A DNA stretch of 64,000 bases. Origin: Bacillota bacterium. GTDB lineage: Bacteria; Bacillota; Clostridia; Christensenellales; SZUA-584. How positions within the stretch are numbered: position 1 is the first letter of the stretch; every line of letters begins with the position of its first letter. The notes under the pieces were generated by a model. That model was not told the DNA's origin and did not search any database. It was given only the letters and a program-made list of their open reading frames with translations. The stretch covers positions 117,060 to 181,059 of the forward strand of contig JAEWCC010000006.1 of the NCBI GenBank assembly GCA_023390815.1, written 5' to 3'. A program made the translations under genes and the position numbers. Below are positions 8,205-17,374 of the stretch, piece by piece.

Positions 8205-9839
8205 ATGCGCAGGCAAATGCCGGAAGACGCAGGCCGGATGACACAACCTGCGGGGGGATATGCGGAGCTTTTTCTGGAAAACACCGTACGCTCGGACTCG
8301 AATTTGAACCGTGATGGTGGAATCGTTACTGCATATCCGGGCAGCGGCTCCATCGAGACGTCTTTTTTTAATGCGTTGAGCAGCCAATCAAAAAATACCG
8401 TTTTTATATGGGACATCGCGGATGGCCCGACGTTTACGTTGCGGTATGCGAATCCCGCGTATATTCGTTTACTTGACAGAATGCCATGCGATGTGTTCGG
8501 TAAAAATCTCGAGGATGTACTGCCGCGTGACGACTGTGAATTCATGAAAAACCGGTTTGCAGAATGCTTTCACCAGCAAATCGAAATGGAATTTATCCAC
8601 GAACAATTCAACTCTATGCACATTACACGGCTATGCCCTCAGGTGGAAGGGGGCCGAACCGTACGGCTTATTGGCACCAACACCGATATTACGGAATACA
8701 TGCGCGAACAGAATCGGCTGAAAGCGGTCAACGAGCAGCTCCGGCAGCAAACGCTGCTTTTAAGCGCACGCATTCGCTTTGAGTCGCTCCTTGCGCGTAC
8801 GCTGCGCGAGTTCATGGATTCGGGCAGCGCAGGCTTCGACGGGTGCCTTGCAGGCCTTAACCGCGAACTCGGAGGGCTTATTGGTGCAGATCAGGCTTTC
8901 ATACTCCAGCATTATTCAGACAGCCTTTGCATCCACAAGGCACGCTGGGGTCGTGACGGAACCTGTCTCTGCCCCGGTATCGGTCAGATTCGCAGCGCGT
9001 ACAACGGCGGCGCCAGTCTAGTCCAGATCAACCGTTTACTTGTCATCAATGATACGCGGCAAGACAAGCCGTCTCCGTTCTCTTTGGAACTGCAGCAATA
9101 CGGCGTACGCGCTCTGCTCGCTGTGCCGATATGCCGGGACACATTATCATACGGCTTATTATGCCTTGTTCAATCAGCAGGGCCGCGTGTGTGGACCACA
9201 GCGGAGATCAGCATGGCCAAGGCAGCGGCGGATACTATCATGAGCGCTTATCTGCGAACGCGTTTGGAGAACGGCCTTTGCGAAAACATCCACGTTCTGA
9301 CCGAATACGACGAGGCCCTCCAGGATCTACTCTCCCAAAAGGAAATGATGGCCGAGGTCTCGGGCAATTTTCTGCACTCCGGAATAACCGGCTTTGACGC
9401 ATGCGCACCGGAAGCACTGGCGGATATCGGGCGGTTGCTCGGTCTGGATGGATTGTGGGCGGTCATCCGTACGGGTGAACGTACGGATACCTACAGTTGG
9501 TTTGAGAACGGTTTACCCCGCCGTATCGGCTATGAATACGTTCGTCTCAACGAAGCAGCGGGGCGGGCTATGCTGCTGCGTACCCCCGCCGCAATCGACG
9601 ACACGGCGGACGGACAATCGATGCCCGAACTCGCCCGGGCCGCCGCGGAGGAAGGCGTGCGTTCGCTGCTCATTGTGCCGCTGTTTGGCATAGATGACGT
9701 CATCGGTGTGCTTACCGGCGTCAAGGTAATCGGCATCAAGCCCTGGAGCCCATCGGACATCTCTTCGATGGAAGCCTTTGCCCGGATTTTCGCCGACGCA
9801 TACCGGCTGCGGTATATCCCACCGGTCATCGGTCATTAA
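8205..9839 (+). CDS. PAS-GAF-GAF sensory protein without output domain
   Basis: 544 aa, soluble. A PAS domain spans about residues 60-165 (FTLRYANPAYIRLLDRMPCDVFGKNLEDVLP ... GTNTDITEYMREQNRL), followed by a short coiled linker. Two GAF domains follow, about 190-345 and 370-540, each ending in 'LLVPLFGIDDVIGVL'-type strands. There is no histidine kinase, GGDEF, EAL, helix-turn-helix or phosphatase domain, and the frame stops cleanly after the second GAF. The start has a GGGGGGA ribosome site. It may pass its signal by protein contact, or be the remnant of a larger sensor. The ligand is unknown; no neighbour is an obvious partner. Confidence 0.75.
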   Translation: MRRQMPEDAGRMTQPAGGYAELFLENTVRSDSNLNRDGGIVTAYPGSGSIETSFFNALSSQSKNTVFIWDIADGPTFTLRYANPAYIRLLDRMPCDVFGKNLEDVLPRDDCEFMKNRFAECFHQQIEMEFIHEQFNSMHITRLCPQVEGGRTVRLIGTNTDITEYMREQNRLKAVNEQLRQQTLLLSARIRFESLLARTLREFMDSGSAGFDGCLAGLNRELGGLIGADQAFILQHYSDSLCIHKARWGRDGTCLCPGIGQIRSAYNGGASLVQINRLLVINDTRQDKPSPFSLELQQYGVRALLAVPICRDTLSYGLLCLVQSAGPRVWTTAEISMAKAAADTIMSAYLRTRLENGLCENIHVLTEYDEALQDLLSQKEMMAEVSGNFLHSGITGFDACAPEALADIGRLLGLDGLWAVIRTGERTDTYSWFENGLPRRIGYEYVRLNEAAGRAMLLRTPAAIDDTADGQSMPELARAAAEEGVRSLLIVPLFGIDDVIGVLTGVKVIGIKPWSPSDISSMEAFARIFADAYRLRYIPPVIGH

Positions 9840-9868
9840 GAACTGAAACCAAACCAATATACGGTGCC

Positions 9869-10828
9869 TTAAAACTCATGCTTGCGGCTGCGCATAAACA
9901 GCCGGTCAAAACATTCGGAGGGCGTACGCCCCTCAAACAGCATATCATATACCGCATGGGCGATCGGCATATCCACGCCCTGCTTTTTAGACAGCGCAAC
10001 GAGCGCCCGCGTCGTATAGACGCCCTCCGCCAGCCTGCCCAGTTCTTTTCCCTGTATAAACAGCTCGCCGTACTGCCGGTTATGACTGTAGGGCGAAAAC
10101 AGCGTGGCTTCGTAATCGCCCAGATGGCACAGCCCATATACGGACCGTTCATCGCCGCCGAGCGCGGCAATCAACCGCGATACCTCGCGTGTACCCCGTG
10201 CCATCAGCGCGCCCTTGAGGCTTGGCATATGGATGCCGTCCAGCAGCCCTGCCGCAATACCGACCACATTTTTCGCCGCCGCACCGATCTCGTTACCGAT
10301 GATATCCGTACCATAATAAAATCGGATCAGGCGCGAGGAGAACTTATCGCAAAGCGACTTTACGAGCTTTGGATTGGCCGAATCGATCACCATGCATCCA
10401 GGCGTCCCCGCGGTAAAATCCTGCACATGGCCCGGCCCCAGCCATACGGCGATGCGCGATGGATCATCGATCGTCTCCTGCGCTACGACGCTTAAGCGTT
10501 TTCCGGTCTTCTGCTCCAGCCCCTTAATGCACAGCACCACGGGCTTGCCCGCCGTATCGCACGCGGCCAGCTTGGACAGCAGCTCCCGCAGTCCCTGCGC
10601 ATCCACCGAAACGACGATGATTTTTGCGCGCGCAACAGCCTGCGACAGATCATCGGTCAGCGCGATGCTCTCCGGTAGCGTCAGATAGTCGTTTGCTCGC
10701 GTATCGATCAGCCGCCGCAGGTTCCCCGAGCCCTCGCGTCCCCAAAGCGACACATCAAAGCCGCACCGCTGCAGGTACCACGCGATAAACGACCCCCAGC
10801 GGCCGCACCCCAGCACCGATACCTTCAT
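9869..10828 (-). CDS. gpsA: Glycerol-3-phosphate dehydrogenase (GpsA family)
   Basis: 319 aa. Reduces dihydroxyacetone phosphate to sn-glycerol-3-phosphate for phospholipid synthesis. The Rossmann motif is VSVLGCGRWGSFIAW rather than the usual GAGSWG. The catalytic Lys region is NEIGAAAKNVVGIAAGLLDG, and the C-terminal signature GDYEATLFSPYSHNRQYGE matches the family's GDL.LT..S..SRN. Slightly short and divergent for GpsA, so it may be a second copy or a related family member. Its ATG overlaps the stop of the upstream flavin-binding protein by four bases (ATGA), so the two are co-translated. Confidence 0.82.
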   Translation of the reverse strand: MKVSVLGCGRWGSFIAWYLQRCGFDVSLWGREGSGNLRRLIDTRANDYLTLPESIALTDDLSQAVARAKIIVVSVDAQGLRELLSKLAACDTAGKPVVLCIKGLEQKTGKRLSVVAQETIDDPSRIAVWLGPGHVQDFTAGTPGCMVIDSANPKLVKSLCDKFSSRLIRFYYGTDIIGNEIGAAAKNVVGIAAGLLDGIHMPSLKGALMARGTREVSRLIAALGGDERSVYGLCHLGDYEATLFSPYSHNRQYGELFIQGKELGRLAEGVYTTRALVALSKKQGVDMPIAHAVYDMLFEGRTPSECFDRLFMRSRKHEF

Positions 10829-11295
10829 TCGTCGTCCCCGCAGTTGGCTTTGCCGCTGATCTTTTCGATGTCGATTCGTACGATGGTAGTCCGCTGCAGA
10901 TACGCTTCGATCACCGCATCACGCCGCGCCGCGCCGGGCGTGAGCACCTCGCAGAGCTGCCGCAGGCGCAGCCTTTTTTCATCATCCGCTTCAATGATGG
11001 CTGCGCGTCCCTCTACAATCACGCTTTCATAGAGTGTGGTAAACCGCAATGCGTCGATATCTGCCCGGCCTATTACCGCGAAGGAAACACGGCTGTCGTT
11101 TCTAATGGCGTCGGTCTTTCGGCCGGATTTTGCGCAATGGAAAAAGAGCGCGTTTTCCGTTTCCGCATAGAAGTAGTTAAGCGGAACGCCGTAAGGCGCG
11201 CCGTTTCCTCCCACAAGCGAAAGCACGCCGTAGGTTTGGCTTTTGAGCAAAGAGCGCGCATCTTCATCCGACATGCGCCTTTCAGGTCTGTTCAT
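10825..11295 (-). CDS. Pyridoxamine 5'-phosphate oxidase-family (NimA-like) protein
   Basis: 156 aa split-barrel flavin-binding protein. The pattern GVLSLVGGNGAPYGVPLNYFY ... LFFHCAKSGRKTDAIRNDSRVSFAVIG is typical of the NimA/5-nitroimidazole-reductase-like branch. The start was set at the ATG at 11295 because GGAGG lies six bases upstream; the in-frame ATG at 11307 overlaps that site. It forms a two-gene operon with the GpsA-like gene. The family binds FMN or heme-like cofactors; the substrate is not predictable from sequence. Confidence 0.8.
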   Translation of the reverse strand: MNRPERRMSDEDARSLLKSQTYGVLSLVGGNGAPYGVPLNYFYAETENALFFHCAKSGRKTDAIRNDSRVSFAVIGRADIDALRFTTLYESVIVEGRAAIIEADDEKRLRLRQLCEVLTPGAARRDAVIEAYLQRTTIVRIDIEKISGKANCGDDE

Positions 11296-11364
11296 CGGTT
11301 CCTCCATTCTTTTATCCCAAAGTCAGCTGGCGTTAAGCAATTACGCATAATTCAGGGATTCGTA

Positions 11365-11394
11365 TGAAAAAACGCACCGTCTCCGGTGCGTTTT
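11365..11394 (-). terminator. Terminator of the PrsA/SurA-like gene
   Basis: On the minus strand AACGCACCG-gaga-CGGTGCGTT runs into six T. A second weaker hairpin (GAAAAGC.GCTTTTC, 11409-11425) precedes it. Confidence 0.85.
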
Positions 11395-11433
11395 CGGTTC
11401 TGTGCTTTCCGAAAAGCGCAGCTTTTCGGGACG

Positions 11434-12849
11434 TTATCCCAGAAGGTCGTAACGATACGTGACTTTCGCCTCGGCGAGCCACTGTTTTGTCATTTCATCG
11501 TATTTCTTATCCTGCGCATCGGGCAGCAAGGCGGTCTTGATCTTTTCCTTGATATCCTCAAACGCGACCTGTCCTTCGTGGTATACATTGATGCTCTGCA
11601 GCACGTGGATGCCCATGTACGATACGGTCGGCTCTGAAACGGCGCCCACATCGAACAGCCCCAGTGCCGCCTGCACGAACACATCGACATAGGATGTCGT
11701 GCGTTCTTCCACCAGATAACCAAACGTCTTGCCCGGGTCGGCATCCATTCCCGGATCGTCTCCGTTCCGCTCGGCAATCAGGTCGTCGATACTCTCGCCA
11801 CCCAGCAGCCGCTGGCGCGCTTCCTGCGCAAGAGGCATCAGTTCGTCGATCTGCGGCTGAAGCAGCGCAATCGCCATGTCTTTCTGGTCGTTCTCATAGA
11901 GAGCCTTGGCTTCTTCGACGAGATCCGCATCCTTAAACTTAAAGAACACCTGCTTGACCGCCACAGTCTCCGCGGGAACATACGTGACGATGTTATTGTC
12001 ATGCACGTAGGTCTCAAAAGCCGCCGGGTCCTCCTCCGAGGCTGCCTTCTGCTGCTCCACCATGCCGTTATACCACTCAAGTGCGGCTTCGTCGGTCACC
12101 GTCGCCTGAGCGTCAATCCACTCCTTCACCTTGGCGATGAGATCGTTGTTGTTGAGATAATCGTAATACGTATCGGGCGTATAGCCGAAGCTGTCCAAAA
12201 ACTCCTGATATTGCTCGTCCACCTGGGCCTGCTGCGTAGCATCCAAGGACGGCAAAGGCGTCGGCTCGGGCGTCGCCGTCGGTGCGGGCGTAGCAGTCGG
12301 CGTGGGAGAAGGCGTCGCAGTCGGCGACGGGGTCACTGATTCCGTCGTGGCGCTTTGCGTCTCGGTCGATTCCGGGGTTGCGGTAGGCGACGGTACCGGC
12401 GTTGCAGCCGGCGTCGCGGTCGGCGATGGCGTCGGCGTTGCAATCACACCTTCGATGATGCTATCCTTCTGGCTCTTGAAATACTCATCCGCATCCGTAC
12501 GGTTCTCTGCCTTCTCTTCGTCCGTCAGAGCAAGGCCAAGCTCTTTGGCTTTCTGCAGCAGCAGCTTGTCCAGCACGAGGCTATCCAGCATGGCTTTGCG
12601 CTGTTCCGTATACATTTTCTTCAGGGTCTCGGCGTCCGTCTGTTCCTCGGTCGTGCCGTTATAATACAGCATCATTTGAACATAATACTGCACTTCGTCT
12701 TCACTGACCTCGTACTTGTATATCTTTTCGCCGTTCACGGTGGCAACCACCTGATTGGCGACTCTCTCTTCATCAATGCTCACCAGTGAGCATCCGGAAA
12801 ACAGCAGCACGCATGCCAGCGCCAACGCTATGAATTTCATTTTTCTCAT
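11434..12849 (-). CDS. PrsA/SurA-like foldase lipoprotein with Thr/Pro-rich insertion
   Basis: 471 aa. A signal peptide ends in the lipobox LLFSGC, so the protein is a lipid-anchored extracytoplasmic lipoprotein. Residues ~30-130 form a SurA/PrsA N-terminal helical domain beginning with VVATVNGEKIYKYEV. About 80 residues of Thr-Pro-Ser repeats (TPTPSPTATP-type) follow, then more helical chaperone sequence. A C-terminal parvulin-like region ends with SYMGIHVLQSINVYHEGQVAFEDIKEKI. PrsA-type proteins help exported proteins fold outside the membrane. The ATG at 12849 was chosen for its GGGAGG. The parvulin part looks divergent, so isomerase activity is uncertain. It follows mfd in the same direction. 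Confidence 0.8.
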   Translation of the reverse strand: MRKMKFIALALACVLLFSGCSLVSIDEERVANQVVATVNGEKIYKYEVSEDEVQYYVQMMLYYNGTTEEQTDAETLKKMYTEQRKAMLDSLVLDKLLLQKAKELGLALTDEEKAENRTDADEYFKSQKDSIIEGVIATPTPSPTATPAATPVPSPTATPESTETQSATTESVTPSPTATPSPTPTATPAPTATPEPTPLPSLDATQQAQVDEQYQEFLDSFGYTPDTYYDYLNNNDLIAKVKEWIDAQATVTDEAALEWYNGMVEQQKAASEEDPAAFETYVHDNNIVTYVPAETVAVKQVFFKFKDADLVEEAKALYENDQKDMAIALLQPQIDELMPLAQEARQRLLGGESIDDLIAERNGDDPGMDADPGKTFGYLVEERTTSYVDVFVQAALGLFDVGAVSEPTVSYMGIHVLQSINVYHEGQVAFEDIKEKIKTALLPDAQDKKYDEMTKQWLAEAKVTYRYDLLG

Positions 12850-12897
12850 CGGTCGTTTTCCTCCCAACAGCCCCTATCTTTGGCTCTATCCGGTCTA

Positions 12898-15800
12898 TTA
12901 TACTTGATGCGCTTCAATTATGCAACGCCTGATGTCTTTGAGGAAACGCAGCAATTCGTCTACGCCGCCGCCCGGCGGCCGAAACACAATATATGGAGGC
13001 ACTGCCGCTTTCAGCTGCGCCACATCCTCGTACTGGCCGAGTACGGTTAATAATTTGTTTACATCCGGGCCGCCCTCAGCGCCGTATTTCAAGGCGTACG
13101 CCCTGCCGCTTCGCGTGACGGAAACGATACCGGCCCGGGCGGCAAAGCTCTTGATCAGCGATATCAGAATGAGGTTTTCCACCGGCTTTGGCACGTCGCC
13201 ATAGCGGTCTGCAAGCTCCTCGCGGATGCGCTTCGCATTGCTCATGCCATCCACTGCCGCGATCTTTTTGTACGCCTCGATGCGCAGCATCTCGTCGCTG
13301 ATGTATTCGGGCGGCACGTGCGCCGATACGCGAATCTCCACCGACGTATCCGCGATCCGCGGCACTTGCTTGCCGCGCAGCTCCGCCACCGCCTCGCGCA
13401 TCAAACGGCAGTACATATCATAGCCTACCGCGGCCATCTGTCCTGACTGCTCCGGCCCCAGCATATTGCCTGCGCCGCGAATTTCGAGGTCCCGCATGGC
13501 GATTTTGAAGCCCGCGCCCAACTCTGTAAACTCGGAGATCGTCTGCAGCCTTCTTTCGGCCTCGGGCGTCATGCGCACCCCCGGCACATACGTGAGGTAC
13601 GCATATGAGGTCTTCGTGGAACGTCCGACCCGGCCTTTAAGCTGGTAGAGCTGCGCGAGGCCGAACTTGTCCGCTTCGTAGATAATCAGTGTGTTGACGC
13701 TGGGAATATCGATGCCGGACTCGATGATGGTGGTGCAGAGCAGCACGTCGAATTCGCCCGCAAGATAGCTGACCATCACCCGCTCCATCGCATCCTCGCC
13801 CATGCGCCCGTGGGCCGCCGTGACGCGCGCCTCCGGCACATAGCGCCGCAGGTCCGCTGCGAGTTTGTCGATCTGACCAATCTGCCTGCACACAAAGTAT
13901 ACCTGCCCGCCGCGCTCCATTTCTTTCATCACTGCGTCGCGGATGAGCTTACCTGAATATTCGATCACATAGCTTTCAGGGGCCCTGCGCTCTTCAGGCG
14001 GCGTATCGATCATGCTCATGTCCCGAATACCCGTCAGCGACATCTGCAGCGTGCGCGGGATGGGTGTCGCGGAGAGCGTCAGCACATCCACGGTGCGCTT
14101 TAAGTCCTTGATACGCTCCTTATGCGATACACCGAAGCGCTGTTCTTCATCGATCACGAGCAGCCCTAAATCTTTGAATACGACATCCTTGGAGAGCAGC
14201 CGGTGTGTACCGATCACGAGATCGACCGTACCGTCCTTGAGGCCGCTCAGTACGGCGTTCTGTTCCGAAGCCGACACGAACCGCGACATCTGCGCGATGT
14301 TGACGGCAAACTCGCCGAAGCGCTCCTGAAAGTTATGGTAGTGCTGCCGTGCGAGCAGTGTCGTCGGCACCAGGACCGCGCATTGGCGGCCTTCCATCAC
14401 CGCCTTGAAGCACGCGCGCATCGCGACCTCGGTTTTGCCGTAGCCCACGTCGCCCAGCAGCAGCCGGTCCATCACCTTATCGCTCTGCATATCCTCTTTG
14501 ATCTCTTCGATGCTCCGTAGCTGCCCCTCGGTCTCGTCGTACGGAAAGCCTTCCTCGAACTGCTTTTGCCATACGGTATCCTCGCCGTATGCATGGCCCT
14601 TGCTTGCCGTACGTTCGCTGTAGATGGCGATCAGGTCTTCCGCAAGCTCCTTGACCGCGCTCTTGACGCGTGCCTTGGTCTGGCTCCATTCCTTGCCGCC
14701 GAGCTTGCTCAACCGCTCGTTGTCGCCGCCGATATATTTCTGTACGCGGTCGATCTGATCGGTCGGGATGAACAACTTGTCGCCGTCGCGGTACTCCAGC
14801 TCCATATAATCCCGCGAGATGCCTTGCAGCTCGCGCTTCACGAGCTGCACGAAACGGCCCTTGCCGTGCACGTCGTGGATGATGATATCCCCCGGCTTTA
14901 AGTCGGTGAATATGTCCATACGGCGCGCCGCGGACGACGGCTTTCGCTTCTTCGCAAAACCGTAGATCTCGTGCTCGCCCAGGAAGTAGGTCTTCTGTTC
15001 GGTCAGCTCGAAGCCCGAAGGCAGTTTATCCGCATAGGTACCCGCCTCGCCGCGTGCAAGCTCCCGCCCATCCTCGATGAATGGTACGGAAATATTGCGG
15101 TTTGTGAGTATGGGTGAAAGCTTCTCGGCACGCTGCGCACCCCCGCACATCAGGTATGTGCGCCATCCGTTTTTGACGCGCGCCTCCACATCCTCCGCGA
15201 GCAGCTCAAGCTTCTTGTTGTAGGAGAGCGCACCGCGCGTATGGAAGCCGATCTCGCTTTTCGCCGAAAGCTCCGCCGAACGGCTGATGACGCACAGTTC
15301 CAAAACGTCCCGGCTTTTTACGCGCTGCCGAATGGACGGCAGATAGAGTGTTTTTTGATCCTCCACCCCCTCGCCGTCCTGGGTCAATGCTGTGAGCGCC
15401 TTTCCATATGCTTCCGATCGCTCGTCCTCGGTTTCGCGGATGCGCCGGTATTCGTCGAATACAATGATTGCATTCGGGAGATAAGACAGCAGGTCCGTAT
15501 CGCAGCAAGCAAAGGCATAGCTTTCAATATCCTCAAAGTAACGCCGCTTATCAAGCTGCTCCGCGTAGTTTTCAAACCGCTGCTTGAGCTCGGCGCTTTC
15601 CGGCCTGGCGGCGGTAAAATACGCCGCGCCGCGCTGCGCTGCCGCTGCACCCAGTACCATCTCTACCGCGGGCGTCAGCGTGACCTCCGCTTTTTTGTGG
15701 CGGCTGCGCCGCTGCGTACCGATATCGAACTCCGCGATGCTCTCCACCATGTCATCGAAAAAGTCGATGCGATACGGCGCGGATGCGCCGGGACAGAACA

Positions 15801-16326
15801 CGTCGAACACTTCGCCGCGCCGCGCCGCTTGTCCGGCGGTTTCCACTACCGCGGTGCGCTCGTAGCCCGCCAGCACAAGTTGCTCCATCAACTTACCGGG
15901 CTCAATGGTATCCCCCTCGCGTAAATGGATATGTGCCTGCCTGAAATCCTCCGGATCGGGAAGCCTGGCGGCCAGCGCCTCTTCGCTGGCGTATGCGATA
16001 TACGCCTCGCCGCGCGATATCTTCGATATCGCCTCGATACGGCGGAACATTTTCTCACGGCTGCGCGCCATGGAAGCACGCAGCTGAAGCGCGCGTTTGG
16101 GGATAAACACCGCCTTGGCATCCGCTTCGGCGTAGCTTGCTGCTTCCTCATCCGTCGCACACACCACGATAACCGGGCGGTGGGTATGCAAGAAGAGCGC
16201 GGAGTTAAGATGCGGCTTCGCGCTGTCGGTAATGCCAAAAATCGAGCAGGGAAGCTTCCCTGCCCGTATGTGATCCAGCAGTTTCGCGAACTCTTCGAGC
16301 TTCGCGATATGGTCGGCTATGCGCAT
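12898..16326 (-). CDS. mfd: Transcription-repair coupling factor Mfd
   Basis: 1142 aa, usual length. Mfd removes stalled RNA polymerase from damaged DNA and recruits UvrABC. Visible parts are the N-terminal UvrB-like region (~1-340), the RNA-polymerase-interacting CarD-like module (LKPGDIIIHDVHGKGRF..., about 470-540), and the translocase. The translocase shows Walker A GDVGYGKTEVA, DEEQRFG box and TLSATPIPRTL motif III. It is followed by the helicase C-terminal half (TTIIESGIDIPSVNTLI, QLYQLKGRVGRS) and the TRCF domain. The gene begins two bases after the pth stop, so both are co-transcribed. Confidence 0.97.
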   Translation of the reverse strand: MRIADHIAKLEEFAKLLDHIRAGKLPCSIFGITDSAKPHLNSALFLHTHRPVIVVCATDEEAASYAEADAKAVFIPKRALQLRASMARSREKMFRRIEAISKISRGEAYIAYASEEALAARLPDPEDFRQAHIHLREGDTIEPGKLMEQLVLAGYERTAVVETAGQAARRGEVFDVFCPGASAPYRIDFFDDMVESIAEFDIGTQRRSRHKKAEVTLTPAVEMVLGAAAAQRGAAYFTAARPESAELKQRFENYAEQLDKRRYFEDIESYAFACCDTDLLSYLPNAIIVFDEYRRIRETEDERSEAYGKALTALTQDGEGVEDQKTLYLPSIRQRVKSRDVLELCVISRSAELSAKSEIGFHTRGALSYNKKLELLAEDVEARVKNGWRTYLMCGGAQRAEKLSPILTNRNISVPFIEDGRELARGEAGTYADKLPSGFELTEQKTYFLGEHEIYGFAKKRKPSSAARRMDIFTDLKPGDIIIHDVHGKGRFVQLVKRELQGISRDYMELEYRDGDKLFIPTDQIDRVQKYIGGDNERLSKLGGKEWSQTKARVKSAVKELAEDLIAIYSERTASKGHAYGEDTVWQKQFEEGFPYDETEGQLRSIEEIKEDMQSDKVMDRLLLGDVGYGKTEVAMRACFKAVMEGRQCAVLVPTTLLARQHYHNFQERFGEFAVNIAQMSRFVSASEQNAVLSGLKDGTVDLVIGTHRLLSKDVVFKDLGLLVIDEEQRFGVSHKERIKDLKRTVDVLTLSATPIPRTLQMSLTGIRDMSMIDTPPEERRAPESYVIEYSGKLIRDAVMKEMERGGQVYFVCRQIGQIDKLAADLRRYVPEARVTAAHGRMGEDAMERVMVSYLAGEFDVLLCTTIIESGIDIPSVNTLIIYEADKFGLAQLYQLKGRVGRSTKTSYAYLTYVPGVRMTPEAERRLQTISEFTELGAGFKIAMRDLEIRGAGNMLGPEQSGQMAAVGYDMYCRLMREAVAELRGKQVPRIADTSVEIRVSAHVPPEYISDEMLRIEAYKKIAAVDGMSNAKRIREELADRYGDVPKPVENLILISLIKSFAARAGIVSVTRSGRAYALKYGAEGGPDVNKLLTVLGQYEDVAQLKAAVPPYIVFRPPGGGVDELLRFLKDIRRCIIEAHQV

Positions 16327-16328
16327 AA

Positions 16329-16937
16329 TCAGTTGAAGCGGTTTTGCGCCTCTAAAACGCCCTCCTTCAGTATGGCTTCAACCGCGTCCGCGGCTTTGGC
16401 CAGCGTGTCGTAAGCGGATTTCATATCCTTATGTTCCCCCAACACATGGTCGATGATGTCGCCGTCCGGCTTGCCGATGCCCACGCGCACGCGGATAAAT
16501 TCGTCGGTTTGCAGATGGTATATGACCGAGCGCATGCCGTTGTGTGTGCCCGCGCTGCCTTTGGCCTTGATCCGCACCGAACCTTCTTTTAAATCGACAT
16601 CGTCGTAGACGAGGATCAGCTGCTCCTTGCCGACGCCGAGCGCTTCGCACAGCTGACGCACGCTCTGGCCGGAGTTGTTCATATACGTCTGCGGCATCAC
16701 GAGCAGCACACGTTTGCCTTCTATTTGCCCCTTGCCAAGCGCCGCTTCAAAACGGTGGATACGCGTGGGGATGCCGTGGCGCTGCGAAAGGATCGATATC
16801 ACATCGAACCCCGCGTTGTGCCGCGTATGCGCGTATTTACCGCCCGGATTTCCGAGGCCGATGATATAATATTCGCTTGTCAGGTCCGCGGCAGACTTCT
16901 TACGAAAACCTGCTCCGAACAATGTCCCTTTTGACAT
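16329..16937 (-). CDS. pth: Peptidyl-tRNA hydrolase
   Basis: About 202 aa. Frees tRNA from peptidyl-tRNA dropped by ribosomes. Core motifs are YYIIGLGNPGGKYAHTRHNAGFDV (catalytic His in TRHNAGF), PQTYMNNSGQSV, LVYDDVDL and AKGSAGTHNGMRS. The open frame runs ~70 codons further upstream, but those codons lie in a repetitive intergenic element. The ATG at 16937 has a GGAG eight bases before it and gives MSKGTLFGAG. The ~25-residue N-terminal extension before the core strand is slightly long for Pth. Operon with mfd. Confidence 0.93.
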   Translation of the reverse strand: MSKGTLFGAGFRKKSAADLTSEYYIIGLGNPGGKYAHTRHNAGFDVISILSQRHGIPTRIHRFEAALGKGQIEGKRVLLVMPQTYMNNSGQSVRQLCEALGVGKEQLILVYDDVDLKEGSVRIKAKGSAGTHNGMRSVIYHLQTDEFIRVRVGIGKPDGDIIDHVLGEHKDMKSAYDTLAKAADAVEAILKEGVLEAQNRFN

Positions 16938-16959
16938 GGATGTACTCCAATATCGTGTG

Positions 16960-17352
16960 CTCCGCCGCCAATCTCCGCTCCCCACCCCCACGGAAGCGGG
17001 GTGGTCGCTACGCTTGGCGGCGGGTTTTTCGTGCGTTCTCCTGCGTCTCGCTGCCTTTCTCCAAGGCGGCTTGTTCGAAAGGCATGTTACGTTTCGGGTA
17101 TCTTGTGGAATACCTGCCTCGCCTTCTAATAATACCCGATGCATCCTCTATCCCATAGGGGCGACATGCATCGTCCGCCCTGCAGGCACAACGTTTTTAA
17201 CTGCCATCCAACATCGCACATACTGCACCTGGTACACGAACCCCTCACCCTCGCAATCAATTCTTGATTGCAGGGAGCTCCCCTTGCAGGAGGAGCCTAT
17301 ATGCAGTACATAGGCCTCCCTTGAAAGGGAAGGTGGCCGGGCGATGCATTTT
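16960..17352. repeat. Composite intergenic repeat with several hairpins
   Basis: This ~390-bp gene-free stretch separates pth from the HAD gene. It holds CCACCCC...GGGGTGG (16982-17004), GCAATCAA-ttc-TTGATTGC (17253-17271), GCCTAT...ATAGGC (17295-17315) and a 'CCTCCCTTGAAAGGGAAGG' fold (17315-17333). Such CCTCCCTT.AAGGGA.GGTGGCC pieces resemble the dispersed palindromic intergenic repeats common in clostridial genomes. The false N-terminal extension of pth comes from reading through it. No transposase is present, so a MITE-like or REP-like element is the best guess. Confidence 0.55.
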
Positions 17353-17374
17353 TAATGCGGCCACGACGCAGGGG

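Noticed and set aside
16940..17144. N-terminal extension of pth by ~70 codons
   Set aside because: It lies in a repetitive hairpin region, is Arg-rich and unlike Pth; a good ATG with a GGAG site lies at 16937.
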